Assembly: GCA_016713525.1 (NCBI GenBank)
Contig: JADJOZ010000033.1
Location: forward strand, 372,001 to 436,000
Direction of reading: 5' to 3'
Length of the DNA: 64,000 bases
From: Bacteroidota bacterium
GTDB lineage: Bacteria; Bacteroidota; Bacteroidia; AKYH767-A; OLB10
A program made the translations under genes and the position numbers. The notes beneath the pieces are model-generated. The model was not told the DNA's origin and did not search any database. It saw only the letters and a list, made by a program, of their open reading frames with translations. Positions 9,583-19,323 of the stretch are shown piece after piece. The first letter of the stretch is position 1. Every line of letters starts with the position of its first letter.

Positions 9583-12103
9583 AAATAGAATCTGGCAGCG
9601 AACAGGTAGCCTGTGATAAACATGTATATAGTTGCAAATCAAAATTGGTAATGACTGAAGAATCGGGAGGCATGGCTGATGATGGATCACAATTTAATGG
9701 TAAAAGCTCTAGGTCAATAACTCTAATGTTAAGCTGGTCACCTGCATGAGGAGTTTGGCCGGTATTGGGATTCACCGATTGTGTCAAGCATTGCAATAAT
9801 GGTAAAGTTGATCCGTCAATAAATATATTACCAGTTGTGTCGCTCAATGGAATACCTATAGAGTCGGTATACTGATTCAGGTTGTTAAAATTAATAATAT
9901 TCCGACTTGATGCTTTCGAGACATAATAATCAGCAGGAATGATCAGATTGGCTGAAGTTAATCCAATTGCTGGTGGTCGGTATTCATAAGGGTAAGCATC
10001 GAACATGCTTTTGCCACCTGCAATTTTAGAAGTAGCATATACCTGCATGTCCTTTTTGCAGCCGGGAGTATTTACGATAGAAGAACCATTAATTACATCA
10101 TTGGATATAAAATAGTGCATGCTTCCTCTTGTTTCGCAGTAAAACAGGTAGTTATTTACATAAGAGGTGTCCATTAAACCATAGCCTAGTGCGATATCAG
10201 AAGTGTCCACACCTATGGAAAGACTATCGTGCAGCAAATTGATATCATTATACATTTGTGGAACGGAGGAAGAAGTCTGCACTTTTCCGCTCACCCACAT
10301 TCGGTTCAGGACATCGGTTCTCTTGATAAAATCCTCCACATCTGAGCCATTGCCTCCTGTGAAATTACCACAAACATTATATGTGACCCGCAATCGGTAA
10401 TATTGTCCTTCAAAGAAACCATTAAATGAATTTCCACCAGGAATTGAGGTATCAAAAGCACCGGAGTTGAGATTGCCACCTACGGTATCAACAAAACTAA
10501 ATAAGTATAGGTTGGATGCAGTAATAGTATCCAGAAAATGATTGAAAATATCAGCACCGGTAGCTACAATCTTTAACTGCGTAGTGAAGCTATCAACGTC
10601 CATACCATACATTTCACACTCAAAGCATCCGCCGGGTGTATTTGTAGGCGAATCCACATAAAAAAAGAGCGAATCTGGAAGCAAGCGCATAGTATCGAGT
10701 GCCATTGGAATTTCTCTTCCCACCTGAAGTGCATTGAAGCGAAGATTTAATGGTGGCTGCTGCATCTGCAAATAACTGTAACCGCCACTTCCTGGGTCCC
10801 CTGCTTGCAAATGGGTTGTTAACAAATCTTCAACCCGATCACCAAATCCACTGAAATTGGTATTTAGTTTATTTTTATTAGCGGCAAACCAGCTTCCTGA
10901 GGGATCAATGACAGCATTCAAGCTGTCTGCCCGACCATCATTGTCCGAGTCCTGCAGTCCAAAAGAATTGCGTTGCATATTATAATAATCGACAATTATT
11001 CCCGGAGCAAGACATCCAGGACAATGCACCGAAATCCCGCTCCCTTCATCGGATAGCGGCAGCCATTGTTGTGTAGTGTCATTAATAATCAGGGTGCTGC
11101 TGTGATTGGACGGTATGGTCACTGACACGCAACTTTGAGAGGGAGCGGCCAGTAAATAAAATTCCACGTTATATGGAGTAGGTGAAGCGTCTGTTGCACA
11201 GCAGGAAGTCAGATTGAAAACAAAACTTCCACTATCCAGGAAATTTCGCATGAGAGGCCTGTTCAAGTTGAAATAGTAATTATAGGTATGGTTGGTACAC
11301 GATGTAGTATCAAATTGACTGTACCACCGGTCGGCTGCAATTAGAACGGTGTCACCGGTTATAATATCAACTTTTTGAAGAAATACATCCAAAGAAGGAG
11401 CGATTACATGCAAGTTAGTATCGGTTTGTATCTGAGCACGAAGCCAACCGAATAGTGTATCACAAGTTGCATTTTGTCCATTACAACCTAACAATTGATA
11501 AACATGCTGCTTTGTAGAAAGTGCTGAACGAAGGTCGATATTAAACCAGGCATTTTGTCCTATGTTAGCATAAGAAACAGTCAGATCTGAAACTGAAGGG
11601 AAAAAGGAGGTTAGAAGATTAACATCATAATTAGAACCTACAGCTTGACCGGCGAAGTAATTATTTGCTGTCAGCAAGTCTCCGGTTTGCCCTAAGAGTC
11701 TTTGTCTGCCACAAACTGAAACCAAATAAATACTATCCATAGACCATTGGTTATAAAATTTGGGCATATCCAGAAGTGAGTCAGTTTCTTCACTACAACG
11801 TATGGTTTTAAAACGCAGAAAAATCGTATCATTTTTCATGAAATCAGTGGCAACTACTTTCATGGAATACAGAGCATCGGAAACAAGATTGGTGCACAAC
11901 CATTGTGATTTTGGAGTAATAAGAGTATCCAGATATCCTCCATTACGATTTATAGCGATTGAAGAAATTGGCAAAAGTGACAAGAAATTAATGGAACCTG
12001 CAATAGAAGCATCTTGTGTGAGATAAAATTGCAACGTATCGATGGCTCCGGCACCATTATTAACTATCTGATATTCCCACCACACTCCGGCTGTATCGTT
12101 CAT
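9539..12103 (-). CDS. Giant surface protein, large N-terminal fragment upstream of the IS
   Basis: An 854-codon frame of secreted, beta-rich character with few lysines and many D, T, S and N residues. It contains a DxDxDG-like calcium-binding segment (DSDNDGRADSLN). The last 15 codons (CFPHHPDGNFIII) are read from the IS end and are not native. The native sequence continues in the fragment at 6455-7885. The ATG at 12103 is internal: the same frame extends upstream without a gap to an in-frame TAA at 12134-12136, beyond which the protein continues to 12492. No known domain beyond general surface-protein character was recognised. Confidence 0.7.
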   Translation of the reverse strand: MNDTAGVWWEYQIVNNGAGAIDTLQFYLTQDASIAGSINFLSLLPISSIAINRNGGYLDTLITPKSQWLCTNLVSDALYSMKVVATDFMKNDTIFLRFKTIRCSEETDSLLDMPKFYNQWSMDSIYLVSVCGRQRLLGQTGDLLTANNYFAGQAVGSNYDVNLLTSFFPSVSDLTVSYANIGQNAWFNIDLRSALSTKQHVYQLLGCNGQNATCDTLFGWLRAQIQTDTNLHVIAPSLDVFLQKVDIITGDTVLIAADRWYSQFDTTSCTNHTYNYYFNLNRPLMRNFLDSGSFVFNLTSCCATDASPTPYNVEFYLLAAPSQSCVSVTIPSNHSSTLIINDTTQQWLPLSDEGSGISVHCPGCLAPGIIVDYYNMQRNSFGLQDSDNDGRADSLNAVIDPSGSWFAANKNKLNTNFSGFGDRVEDLLTTHLQAGDPGSGGYSYLQMQQPPLNLRFNALQVGREIPMALDTMRLLPDSLFFYVDSPTNTPGGCFECEMYGMDVDSFTTQLKIVATGADIFNHFLDTITASNLYLFSFVDTVGGNLNSGAFDTSIPGGNSFNGFFEGQYYRLRVTYNVCGNFTGGNGSDVEDFIKRTDVLNRMWVSGKVQTSSSVPQMYNDINLLHDSLSIGVDTSDIALGYGLMDTSYVNNYLFYCETRGSMHYFISNDVINGSSIVNTPGCKKDMQVYATSKIAGGKSMFDAYPYEYRPPAIGLTSANLIIPADYYVSKASSRNIINFNNLNQYTDSIGIPLSDTTGNIFIDGSTLPLLQCLTQSVNPNTGQTPHAGDQLNIRVIDLELLPLNCDPSSAMPPDSSVITNFDLQLYTCLSQATCSLPDSISCFPHHPDGNFIII
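9583..9724. repeat. 142-bp target-site duplication, right copy
   Basis: Exact partner of 7795-7936 in the same orientation, starting directly after the right inverted repeat of the IS. Confidence 0.88.
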
Positions 12104-12492
12104 GCAACTGAAATCATAAATAGGGTCAGCAGGTTAGATCCGAATGACATCAATGCTGAGTGTGTCTCGGTTATTTACAGAATAGTTATGTAGATACTCA
12201 TTTTGACAAGCATCACAAAACGAAGTTAACGTGAGTGAATCATAATTACAGGTGTATGAAAATGTGGCAGTATTAACTGGGCATGTCACTAGGCACGAAA
12301 GCTGCCTGTTATGCTGCTGAATGATAAGAGTATCAGAAGGATTTAGCAGTACCGGAATGCTGCTAGTGAATATAGATGAAGTGCCATTGATTCCTATTTG
12401 AAAGGTAATACTGTCAGTTTCAATTTGACTGCAATATTCATCAGGGTCATTCTCAAATTGGAATAAAATATTTGCAGGTATTAGGCCACTAT

Positions 12493-13041
12493 TCAGATAA
12501 AAAATGTGAATGGGAAATTAGTCAGGTACTGGGAGTTCATATTCTGACCAGAATTCAATTCAATTAAATAAGGAAACAAAATATTATTTAGTACGATGGA
12601 CGAGCCGCTCGCATTTACAGTTACTACAGTATCAGCGTCAAAAAAATGCGTCAATGTGATGGTCGTATTTAAAGAATCTGGGATCAGATGGCAATCCAGG
12701 AAAAGCAAGTATTCAAGCGTATCGTTAAACCCTGTAGGAATAACAAAAACTAGCGAGTCATCGTGCGATAGAACCGTCATACCGGCCGGAAGGGGAGTTA
12801 CTAAAGAGTAATCCAATCCCTGTGAAAGTGGAGCGCAATCCGAAGTGCCTGGAGGAGTGATAGTGCTGGCGATGCTAATAGTGTCCGCATCGCTAGAGTT
12901 GTTCCTTATAATCATCTCAAATGGATTCTGCCTGCAAGCACCTAAAGTGTCAGGAAGATTCAAGGTGATAGCAATTTGAGCCTGAGAATAAAATGACAAG
13001 AAAAAGTGAAGGAATAGGATTAAGTGAAGTTTACGTACCAT
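12493..13041 (-). CDS. Giant surface protein, N-terminal fragment with signal peptide
   Basis: The frame starts MVRKLHLILFLHFFLSFYSQAQ, a clear Sec signal peptide, and continues with beta-rich extracellular sequence (NLPDTLGACRQNPFEMIIRN). It ends at 12493 in a run of T residues. Adding one T (FPFTFF-YLNSGL) opens a frame that runs on to the TAA at 12134, covering the otherwise unannotated 12136-12492, and then in the same phase into the fragment at 12103. This is therefore the true start of the giant gene. No Bacteroidota -7 box was found directly upstream. Confidence 0.7.
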   Translation of the reverse strand: MVRKLHLILFLHFFLSFYSQAQIAITLNLPDTLGACRQNPFEMIIRNNSSDADTISIASTITPPGTSDCAPLSQGLDYSLVTPLPAGMTVLSHDDSLVFVIPTGFNDTLEYLLFLDCHLIPDSLNTTITLTHFFDADTVVTVNASGSSIVLNNILFPYLIELNSGQNMNSQYLTNFPFTFFI

Positions 13042-13490
13042 GGCTGTGTAAATTAAAAGGTGAATGCACTTATTGATATAAAAGTAAAAGAAATCCTTTA
13101 AAAAAACAAAAAAGTGGATTTATTCGCTGTTCGGCAATGAAAGTGATATAAATTTTGTAAGTGTAGAATATTCACTGGCAAGCACAATCTCATTGATTTG
13201 CAATGCTTTGCCAAGAAAAAAACGATGCTATTTACTTATTATGTAGAATGAAATTGGCCATCTCATTCCGCATTTGACTGAACAGCATCCAGCACGTGTT
13301 GAAAGTTTGCCCCCTGGCTCCGCAACATGCACTTTGTAAATAATTGATTCATCATTAACCATAGGGGAACCTCGTCACCAGAAAAATATTCCCACTTCTA
13401 CCTATAGCATATTTAAATATTCACTAACAAAAATTAAATAGAGAATAATGACATTTTAGCCGAACAGAATTCTTAATTCTTAATTCTTAA
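13042..13490. other. Intergenic stretch, no gene seen
   Basis: AT-rich region between the giant gene start and the IS5-family element. It ends with a short TTAATTC heptad array (13469-13490) that supplied the TTAA target of the IS. No convincing ORF, RNA gene or promoter was found; an upstream promoter of the giant gene could have been displaced by the IS. Confidence 0.5.
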
Positions 13491-14762
13491 AGGCACCTCT
13501 AATAATTATGTTAATTTCTTTTGAAAAGAATTTCATCACTTAGCAGGTCGATTTTTTAATTTCACCTTATGAAAAACAACAGCACCAGAGGATTATTTGA
13601 TGAAGAATTTCGACTTGAGAAGATTGCTTCAAAAGACCCATTATCAATTTTATCGACCAAGGTCAATTGGGAGCAATTTCGCTCTACAGTAGAAAAAGCC
13701 TTTGACGAAGAACGAACTAGCAATGCAGGACGCCCTTCGTTTGACCGATTGATGATGTTCAAAATTCTCATATTACAAGAACTTTATGGATTAAGTGATG
13801 ATCAAATTGAATTTCAATTACTAGACAGGTTATCATTTCAGAAGTTTATTGGCCAAGGCTTGAATAATAGGGTACCAGATGCTAAAACGATTTGGCTGTT
13901 CAGGAATACTCTTACTAAGTCAGGTGTAATTGAACTGCTATTTATAAAGCTGGGCAAGCAGTTGGAGCGACATGGATTGATTGCAAAAAAAGGACTTATG
14001 GTTGATGCAAGTTTTGCTAGAGTGCCAATTCAACGTAACACGCCACAAGAAAACAAACAGATAAAAGCAGGTAAACCACCAAGGTGGAAGAAACATAAGG
14101 CGAAGCAAAAAGACATTGATGCAACTTGGGTTAAAAAGGGAGGTCAAAATATTTATGGCTATAAACAACATATAAAGGCGGATCTTAAGAGTAAGTTAAT
14201 TACAAACTATGTGGTTACAACTGCATCTGTACACGATTCCATTATACTACCAGATCTTATTACAAAAAAGGATGGAGGCCAAAAATTATATGGAGATTCA
14301 GCATATTCAAGTGAAGATATAACAGGGCTTTTAGAAAAACATAAAATTAAGCCACAAATAAACAAGAGAGGATATAGGTATAAGCAATTAACGGAAAAAG
14401 ACAAATTGAGAAATCATAAATTATCTTCCAAACGATGTAGGGTAGAACATATTTTTTGGTGCCATAAAGCAAAAATCAGGTCAAATTATAAGAGCAGTGG
14501 GCCAAGAACGAGTAAAGCCAAAGTGGTATTAAGACTTATATGTTATAATTTATGTAGAGGCGTCCATCTCATAAAAACAAGCGAAAAGTATAGCTTATTT
14601 ATAGTAAAGATATAAATGAAGCACTAAAATGGGTTCAAAAAGTGAGATTCAAACAAAACTTTCCATAAAAATTGGAATTTTAAAAGGGGACCATCAGCAA
14701 AAATCTTAAAAAAATCACATTGATGGCTACAAAATTTAAAATGTCAATTATTAGAGGTTCCT
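13491..14762 (+). mobile_element. IS5-family insertion sequence, TTAA target duplication
   Basis: A 1,272-bp element with 17-bp imperfect terminal inverted repeats (AGGCACCTCTAATAATT at 13491-13507; complement AGGAACCTCTAATAATT at 14746-14762, one mismatch) flanked by TTAA on both sides (13487-13490 and 14763-14766). It encodes one plus-strand transposase. The insertion lies within a TTAATTC/TTAATCC heptad array, which continues on the right side. Ends, duplication and transposase are all intact, so it could be active. Confidence 0.88.
13569..14615 (+). CDS. IS5-family DDE transposase
   Basis: A 348-residue transposase with an N-terminal DUF772-like helical domain (GRPSFDRLMMFKILILQELY, about residues 54-74) and a DDE domain. 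The catalytic residues are visible as D146 in LMVDASFA, D243 in LYGDSAYSS and E293 in RCRVEHIF; an HxxD-like motif VHDS precedes the second aspartate. Length and motifs fit the IS5 subgroup. The ATG at 13569 lies 78 bp inside the left inverted repeat and the stop is 147 bp before the right end. It has no neighbours other than the element ends. Confidence 0.9.
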   Translation: MKNNSTRGLFDEEFRLEKIASKDPLSILSTKVNWEQFRSTVEKAFDEERTSNAGRPSFDRLMMFKILILQELYGLSDDQIEFQLLDRLSFQKFIGQGLNNRVPDAKTIWLFRNTLTKSGVIELLFIKLGKQLERHGLIAKKGLMVDASFARVPIQRNTPQENKQIKAGKPPRWKKHKAKQKDIDATWVKKGGQNIYGYKQHIKADLKSKLITNYVVTTASVHDSIILPDLITKKDGGQKLYGDSAYSSEDITGLLEKHKIKPQINKRGYRYKQLTEKDKLRNHKLSSKRCRVEHIFWCHKAKIRSNYKSSGPRTSKAKVVLRLICYNLCRGVHLIKTSEKYSLFIVKI

Positions 14763-14798
14763 TTAATCCTTAATCCTTAATTCTTAATCCTTAATCCT
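14763..14798. repeat. TTAATCC/TTAATTC heptad array
   Basis: Five near-perfect heptads in a row. The same degenerate unit occurs at 13469-13490 (the same array before the IS split it), 18261-18293, 46021-46052 and 55361-55399, always between genes. Confidence 0.7.
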
Positions 14799-14843
14799 CC
14801 CGTCCTCTGCATATTTTTCTAGCAGTAACCAATCTATCATCTA

Positions 14844-17304
14844 TCATTTCATTCTGAGGTTTTTCCTAATCCACAAATAATCCAGATAGTAAAGCACTTT
14901 GATAGAAATACTATTTGTTTGCGGATCACTTAAAACATCACTAAGATTTTTCTGATAAGTTGGACGCTTTAAAATGCCGGGTTCATCAGCTTCGATGGCG
15001 TTTTTATAGGCAACAGATAAATTACTTCCCGGTGAAAATTGCCACGAATAAATGAAGTCGATATTAAAGGCATTGTAGTTGAAGTTGTTGTTGCCATCAT
15101 AAATATAATTGGGTTCATACTCTCCATTCTGTAGTAAAGTCAGGTATTTGCGGTAGAGTGCAGTCGACCAGTAATGACGGGCATTCAAAGTGATAAACAT
15201 GTCGTTTTTGAAATTGTATTTCACCGACAGACTATTCTCATAAGTATGTACTTTTCGGAGTCCGTAAATAACATTGTCGGCCGCATCTATATCGGCAAAT
15301 CCCAGATTGTATGGATCGGTATTGAAGAAGGAAATTGCACGGAATGAAAGTTTATCATTTACTCTGTAACGAACAGTCAGATTCGCATTAAATCCTTCCG
15401 AAACAAACTGGCCAATGAAATTACTGATATTTAAATTTAAATCTACAGCTAACTTTTTACGGTAGTCAGTGCTTAATCCCACATACGAATAGTAGTATTT
15501 TATCGATTTATTATATCTGCCTTCGACTCTTGGTTCAAAGTAATCATACGATGTACCGGGAGTTGATCCGCCACCAAAGAAAATACTGTTGTAATCGAGA
15601 AACGTAATGAAAAAGTTTGAGTAGTATTCATTTATTACCGGTTTGCCGGTAATAAAGTGAGTAGCATAAGTATATCCTATGTTGTTGTAGGAGTTGCGAA
15701 TTTTTCTCCAGGGTTTATGTACATTATGCTGGATTTGGAATTCATAAACGGTTCTGTTGTTAATCGCCTGGTATCCCAGATCACTGGTGTAGTAATTGTT
15801 GTCGTATGTTGTGCGGTATGCTGCATATTCAAACAAGCCACCCACCTTTTTTGCAAACACGGAATATTTATATCCTACTACATTGTTGTAATTACGGGTT
15901 GGCTCACCATCAATTTTGGTGAATCGCTGACTAACCGCTCCTTCTGCACCAACTTCAAATGTATTTTTCTTGTTACTTAAACTGAATCCACTTCCGGTTA
16001 CATTGGAATCTGAATACCTTTTGTCACGGGTAACATTGGTGTTGATCAAATATACCCTTGAATTGTTTTTTAATTGCTGATCAAAAACCATCACACTAAA
16101 ATTAGTTAATGGCTCTGTCAATACTCTACGCTTATTTCCTTTCGCATCCTCAATGGTTGCATAGGTGTTGTCAGTAATGGCATTGAATAAACCAATACCC
16201 ATTCCATCATCTGTTCTGCCCGATAGCTTCAACGCATGTAATAGTTTTACTTTCGATGGATTATCAGTAATCGATTCGCCTTCCTTCAATTCACCTTCAA
16301 TAGAGAAAAATCCCGAAGGTATTTTGCCAATTCGTCTCGAATAAAACAACGAATTCTTATCAAACAGCTCTACACTTTCTTTGAAAAAGGGACGGTTTTC
16401 ATCATAAGTAACTTCCCGGTAGCTAAGGTTCTTAATTTTATTATCCGATTGCACCTGACCGAAATCCGGGAATAAGGTCATGTCTAATGTAAAACGTTCA
16501 TCAATACCATATTTTACATCGGCACCAACATTATAGGAAAATGAATTGGAATAGGAAGTATTTCCATCGCTGTTTATTACAGGTGTGTTTTCAAGATAGG
16601 AGGAAAGGTAAGGGGTAAATGATAATCGTAATGGTGCATCCACATCTGTAATTCCTTCTAATGTACCCCAATATAATTTCGAGTTATTTGCTTGACTAGG
16701 TTTTCGACCACTGCGTCAATTCTCTGGTTCTTCTAACATAACGATTTAATTGAAATCCCCATTTTTGAATCGTTTCTTTTGGAAAACGAATCGCTGAATA
16801 TGGAATTTTTATTTCTGCAATCCAGCCTTCCGCTGTAATCTTAACTTCACTCTCCCACACTGCATCAAATGATTCATCTGAAACTTTGTTATCAAATTGT
16901 ACCCCTGATGCATAAATACCAAAGAAATAAGCGTCCTGTCGTTTATTGTATGGATCAAAACAGATTCGCATGTAATCGGCATTGATATCTTCTTCATCAC
17001 GTGCGCCCATTTCTTTTAATATGGAATCAGGTGAAGTATCATACATGATACAACCAATATATATGGCTGAATTATCATATATAATTCTGACTGATGTTTT
17101 CTGATCCGGTACAGAGCCTTCTACCGGCTGAAATTGAAAGTAGTCCGTTATTGGTGTTGCCTGTTGCCATACCTCTTCATTCAAATCACCATCGATTTTT
17201 GGTGATGCATTTACACGCGTCGCACGGTGCACTTTTAAGCTGTCTTGTGCATTAGCTGAAATCGTGAAAAGAAAAAAGGGCAATAAAAAGACAAATCGGG
17301 ACAT
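14844..17304 (-). CDS. DUF5916 outer-membrane protein with N-terminal CBM9-like domain (one frameshift)
   Basis: The protein begins with a signal peptide (MSRFVFLLPFFLFTISANAQ), followed by a carbohydrate-binding family 9-like domain (PKIDGDLNEEVWQQA, IYDNSAIYIGCIMYD, ALKF-type IKIPYSAIRF). A large C-terminal beta-barrel-like region then continues (LRLSFTPYLSSYLEN onward), many strands ending in aromatic residues as in TonB-type barrels. The open frames 17304-16696 and 16643-14844 join as WSKT-SQANNSKLYWGTLEG when one base near 16705 is removed, giving about 820 residues, the usual DUF5916 length. The function of the family is not established; it is presumed to act at the outer membrane. The stop codon lies inside an ATCTATC repeat (14831-14850). 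Confidence 0.85.
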
Positions 17305-17327
17305 AGGGTGAAAGGGTTATTACCTGA

Positions 17328-17335
17328 CAAATGTA
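17328..17335 (-). promoter_or_regulatory. Possible -7 box of the DUF5916 gene
   Basis: On the minus strand this reads TACATTTG, matching the Bacteroidota TAnnTTTG consensus, 23 nt upstream of the ATG at 17304. No clear TTG element was seen at the expected -33 distance, so support is moderate. Confidence 0.4.
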
Positions 17336-17402
17336 AATAATAGACTTAAATTATTGATTTTAAGTCGACTACATGAAAATGTAGGTTTTTTAAAACCCCG
17401 GC

Positions 17403-17429
17403 TGTAACTTTTCGGAGTGCTTTTTCATC
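17403..17429 (+). promoter_or_regulatory. Putative ECF sigma promoter of the head-GIN gene
   Basis: TGTAAC at 17403-17408, 17 nt spacer, CATC at 17426-17429. The same TGTAAC-N17-C(G/A)TC arrangement precedes the ECF sigma gene (35108) and the head-GIN/barrel gene (36843). The distance to the ATG is 31 nt, against 34 and 35 nt at the other two. AAC in the -35 and CGTC-like -10 boxes are typical of ECF promoters. Confidence 0.55.
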
Positions 17430-17460
17430 TTATTGAAGGTAACCCTTAAATCTGTAGATC

Positions 17461-18177
17461 ATGAAAACAATCAAATTCCCCAATAAAATTGTATTGGCAA
17501 CATCCGCTGCAATTTTTATCTTATTAATTACTGCTGTGCTTTCAACGGTAAATGCTCAAAGCAGTGAAACCCGACAAGTTTCCGGATTTCGGAAAATTGA
17601 TGTTGGAGGTGCTTACACTGTTACACTTACACAAGGCAAAACGGAGAGTGTTACGGTAAGTGGTGATGCCGATATTTTAAGCAAAATTGTTACTGTGGTC
17701 GAAAGTGGCACGCTTAAAATTAAATCAAAGGGTGAATGGAATTCTAAATCAGCTGTACGGGTTGAAATAACCTTCATTGAAATTGATGAAGTGGATTGCT
17801 CCGGATCTGTGAATCTTACTACCACGGCTCCAATGAAACTAAATAAATTTGAACTTGAAACAAGTGGTGCCGCAAAAACGGAACTCGATATAACAACAGG
17901 TTCACTTGAAGTAAGTATAAGTGGTTCCGGAAATACAACTCTTAAAGGAACTGCAGGTAAAGTTGAACTCGATATATCAGGAGCCGGCAAATATAATGCT
18001 GCCGAACTGGCTTCTGATTCTTATGAAGTGAATATTTCCGGTGTCGGAAATGCCGAAGTCTGGGTTGCCGGAACTCTCGATGTTTCTGTTTCAGGTGCAG
18101 GTGTGGTTCGCTATAAAGGTGATCCTAAAGTGAACCAATCAATTTCCGGTTCCGGAAAAGTTGCCAGAATGAACTAA
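17461..18177 (+). CDS. Head-GIN domain (DUF2807) exported protein
   Basis: A 238-residue protein with an N-terminal signal or anchor segment (about residues 10-32, ending TVNAQ). The rest is a head-GIN (DUF2807) domain built of repeating beta-strand turns with the motif ISGSG/ISGAG (VSISGSGNTTLKG, LDISGAGKYNA, VNISGVGNAEVW, VSVSGAGVVRYKG), forming a beta-solenoid-like fold. Domains of this family are thought to act at the cell envelope; no enzymatic residues are evident. It stands alone between a divergent DUF5916 gene and a bidirectional terminator. The promoter upstream suggests it is transcribed by the ECF sigma encoded at 35169, whose operon carries a second head-GIN protein. Confidence 0.85.
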   Translation: MKTIKFPNKIVLATSAAIFILLITAVLSTVNAQSSETRQVSGFRKIDVGGAYTVTLTQGKTESVTVSGDADILSKIVTVVESGTLKIKSKGEWNSKSAVRVEITFIEIDEVDCSGSVNLTTTAPMKLNKFELETSGAAKTELDITTGSLEVSISGSGNTTLKGTAGKVELDISGAGKYNAAELASDSYEVNISGVGNAEVWVAGTLDVSVSGAGVVRYKGDPKVNQSISGSGKVARMN

Positions 18178-18260
18178 AATTATTGAAAATAAATCTAGAG
18201 CCTGATGATCGGTGTTTCACACCAGAAGATCGACTCCTTTAAGTCATGCTTTATGGCCCC

Positions 18261-18293
18261 TAATTTTTAATCCTTAATCCTTAATCCTTAATT
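18261..18293. repeat. TTAATCC heptad array
   Basis: Four to five degenerate TTAATCC units directly before the terminator hairpin; same family as 14763-14798. Confidence 0.6.
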
Positions 18294-18331
18294 AAAAAAA
18301 GGCGTTTCCCATTCAGGAAACGCCTTTTTTT
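18294..18331. terminator. Bidirectional rho-independent terminator
   Basis: A-run, GGCGTTTCC, 6-nt loop, GGAAACGCC, T-run: a perfect stem with A and T tracts on both sides, serving the convergent head-GIN gene (ends 18177) and the OmpA-family gene (ends 18344). Confidence 0.88.
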
Positions 18332-18343
18332 ATGACTTCTTGC

Positions 18344-19323
18344 TTATTCCAGAATCTGGAATATTTCATCCAGCTTTGGTGTCAGAATTACTTCAATCCG
18401 ACGATTCTTTTTTCTTGCTTCTGCTGTATTAGCTGTATCATTTGGTGAATATTCACCTCGTCCTGCAGGCGTTAATCTGATTGGATTGACATTTGCATTT
18501 TTAGTAAGAATTCTAACAACCGATGTCGCACGTAGCACACTCAAATCCCAGTTATCTTTAATGGCACCCCCTTAATTGGAACATTATCTGTATGACCGTC
18601 AATCAATACATTAATATCGGTATTTTTTTCAAGAACTACAGCAAGTTGCTTTAAAGCTTCTTCACCTTTAGGATCTACTACGGTGCTCCCTGAAGCAAAC
18701 AGTAAGCGTTCTTCCAAAGAAACATATACTTTACCATTTTTCTGTTCAATGGTAAGTCCATTATTATTGAATCCTAACAACGCTTTGGTAACATTATCCT
18801 TCAATGCTTTTACTACACTGTCTTTGCTATCCAGTATTTTTTGAAGTTCGGCAACTTTAGCTTCTCTCCAACGCAGCTTGTCACTTATTTCATTCAAATT
18901 TTTCTCGCGAACTTTCAAAGAATCTTCTTTTCGTAATAATTCCTCCTGTGTCATTTGCAACTGCGAGATCAGTTTTTTGGTCTCACCCTGATTGGATGCT
19001 AAAAGTTTGTCATTATTGGCAACCAATTTTTCATATGAATTGGAGAGTTCATTGTATAAGGTTGTAAGTCGCCTGTTGGCCGTCCCAAGCGATAAAGTAT
19101 CATTCTTTAACATCCCTAAATCACGGTCCTGGGCTTGTAACGTTTTTTCAAGCTCGTCAATTTTCGTCGTGTTCTCGAGTTGCCCTCCCTTTAATTTGGC
19201 ATTTTCTTCATCACATTTTAGTTTGGCAACCTTCAGGTCGTCAAACATTCTGGATGGAACACAGGAGGTAACTACTAAACTGACTGAAAGCACAGCCATC
19301 AATGATAATTTAGATATTTTCAT
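18344..19323 (-). CDS. OmpA-family lipoprotein with coiled coil (one frameshift)
   Basis: The N-terminus MKISKLSLMAVLSVSLVVTSC is a lipoprotein signal with Cys21. A long coiled-coil region follows (about residues 30-170, LEKTLQAQDRDLGMLKNDTL and similar heptads), then an OmpA/MotB peptidoglycan-binding domain (VYVSLEERLLFASGSTVVD, LIDGHTDNVPI, TPAGRGEYSPNDTAEARKKNRRIEV). The open frames 19323-18541 and 18544-18344 join as VPIKGGAIKDNWDLSVLRA if one base is added to the C5 run near 18571. The joined protein is about 326 residues. It should tether the outer membrane to peptidoglycan. TAEARKKNRR is the typical binding-site helix of the family. Confidence 0.87.

Larger units (their letters stand above)
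3850..13041 (-). pseudogene. Giant T9SS-exported beta-helix surface protein, split by an IS and indels
   Basis: Five open frames plus the stretch 12104-12492 form one original gene of about 2,470 codons once the 1,646-bp IS and its 142-bp duplication are removed. The order from the N-terminus is: signal peptide (13041), a long beta-rich region with many D/N/T-rich segments, a right-handed parallel beta-helix region (about 6461-5000), a partly helical region, and a T9SS sorting domain (PNPAKNSFEV) ending at 3850. Breaks are a T-run indel near 12503, an in-frame TAA at 12134-12136, the IS at 7937-9582, and indels near 6500 and 5525. The indels may be sequencing errors, but the IS is a real interruption. 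The gene is coupled by ATGA to a beta-propeller gene. Architecture and size resemble the intact 2,254-residue gene at 56554. Confidence 0.75.
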
